Shown: positions 63,960-64,000 of the stretch, piece after piece
Layout of the letters: each line of letters opens with the position of its first letter
Numbering within the stretch: position 1 is the first letter of the stretch
DNA from: Tridacna crocea
Lineage: Eukaryota > Mollusca > Bivalvia > Cardiida > Cardiidae
NCBI GenBank assembly: GCA_943736015.1
Contig: OX031072.1
Coordinates: 15,899,501-15,963,500, forward strand
Reading direction: 5' to 3'
Length of the DNA stretch: 64,000 nt
Notes under the pieces: generated by a model
Told to the model about the DNA's origin: nothing
The model's input: the letters and a program-made list of their open reading frames with translations, nothing else
Database searches by the model: none
Translations under genes and position numbers: made by a program

Positions 63960-64000
63960 TTAAGATTTAACAGTTTCTGTCTTTCATCCTTTTCCTAGCA

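Overview
The window looks like non-coding-rich nuclear DNA of an animal, most likely a bivalve mollusc. It is AT-rich and has long introns, eukaryotic splice signals, a TATA promoter and a poly(A) signal. It is crowded with palindromic miniature transposons, tRNA-derived SINEs ending in (ATCA)n, and 'GTCCGTCGTGCGTC' repeats of the kind I associate with bivalve genomes. Bivalve is an inference from repeat style (a dreissenid or venerid clam would fit). I see no rRNA gene, intact tRNA gene, CRISPR array or bacterial-type operon.

Host genes. (1) A complete five-coding-exon cytosolic sulfotransferase lies on the + strand at 51555-62938. Its exons join in phase to give 314 residues with all the family landmarks and a poly(A) signal at 63006. 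Intron 4 uses a GC donor and carries a 4.35-kb element with inverted repeats and Mutator-like ends. (2) On the - strand at 18299-18371 is the first coding exon of an unrecognised secreted peptide: TATA box, perfect Kozak start, signal peptide, good splice donor. Its later exons were not found. About 100 nt into its presumed intron, on the same strand, is a sequence with the complete core of a type I hammerhead ribozyme (about 18120-18205).

Mobile elements. 34.7-35.8 kb holds a broken PIF/Harbinger transposase with frameshifts and in-frame stops. The rest is mainly non-autonomous DNA. Working names used below: PB-A and PB-B (about 220 bp, TTAA-flanked, CCCTTTACC termini, central hairpin; piggyBac-like MITEs, over 30 copies); PB-C (about 540 bp, TTAA/AAGGTGG ends); PAL-D (AGATCAAGATCAGACTGCACG palindrome); PAL-E and PAL-F (two terminal-inverted-repeat families sharing a GCCTGCGCAG core palindrome); FB-G (about 350 bp, CATTATCTCCCG start); REP-H (about 600-700 bp, three copies, common ORF start); M elements (1.2-1.65 kb, GCTCACCTGA or GCTCCACTGGC ends, internal tandem units); SINE-K (tRNA-like head, ATCA tail); and several one-off foldbacks.

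Layout. 0-13 kb: PB, PAL and SINE copies, no gene. 13-17 kb: REP-H, AGGTCA-rich repeat DNA, a foldback with a 9-bp target duplication. 17.7-20 kb: secreted-peptide exon, hammerhead motif, M element with a 79-bp nested insertion. 20-34 kb: repeats including the large M element. 34-36 kb: Harbinger remnant. 36-51 kb: repeats and unassigned DNA. 51.5-63 kb: the sulfotransferase gene, with its introns filled by the same families. The two host loci show no evident functional link.
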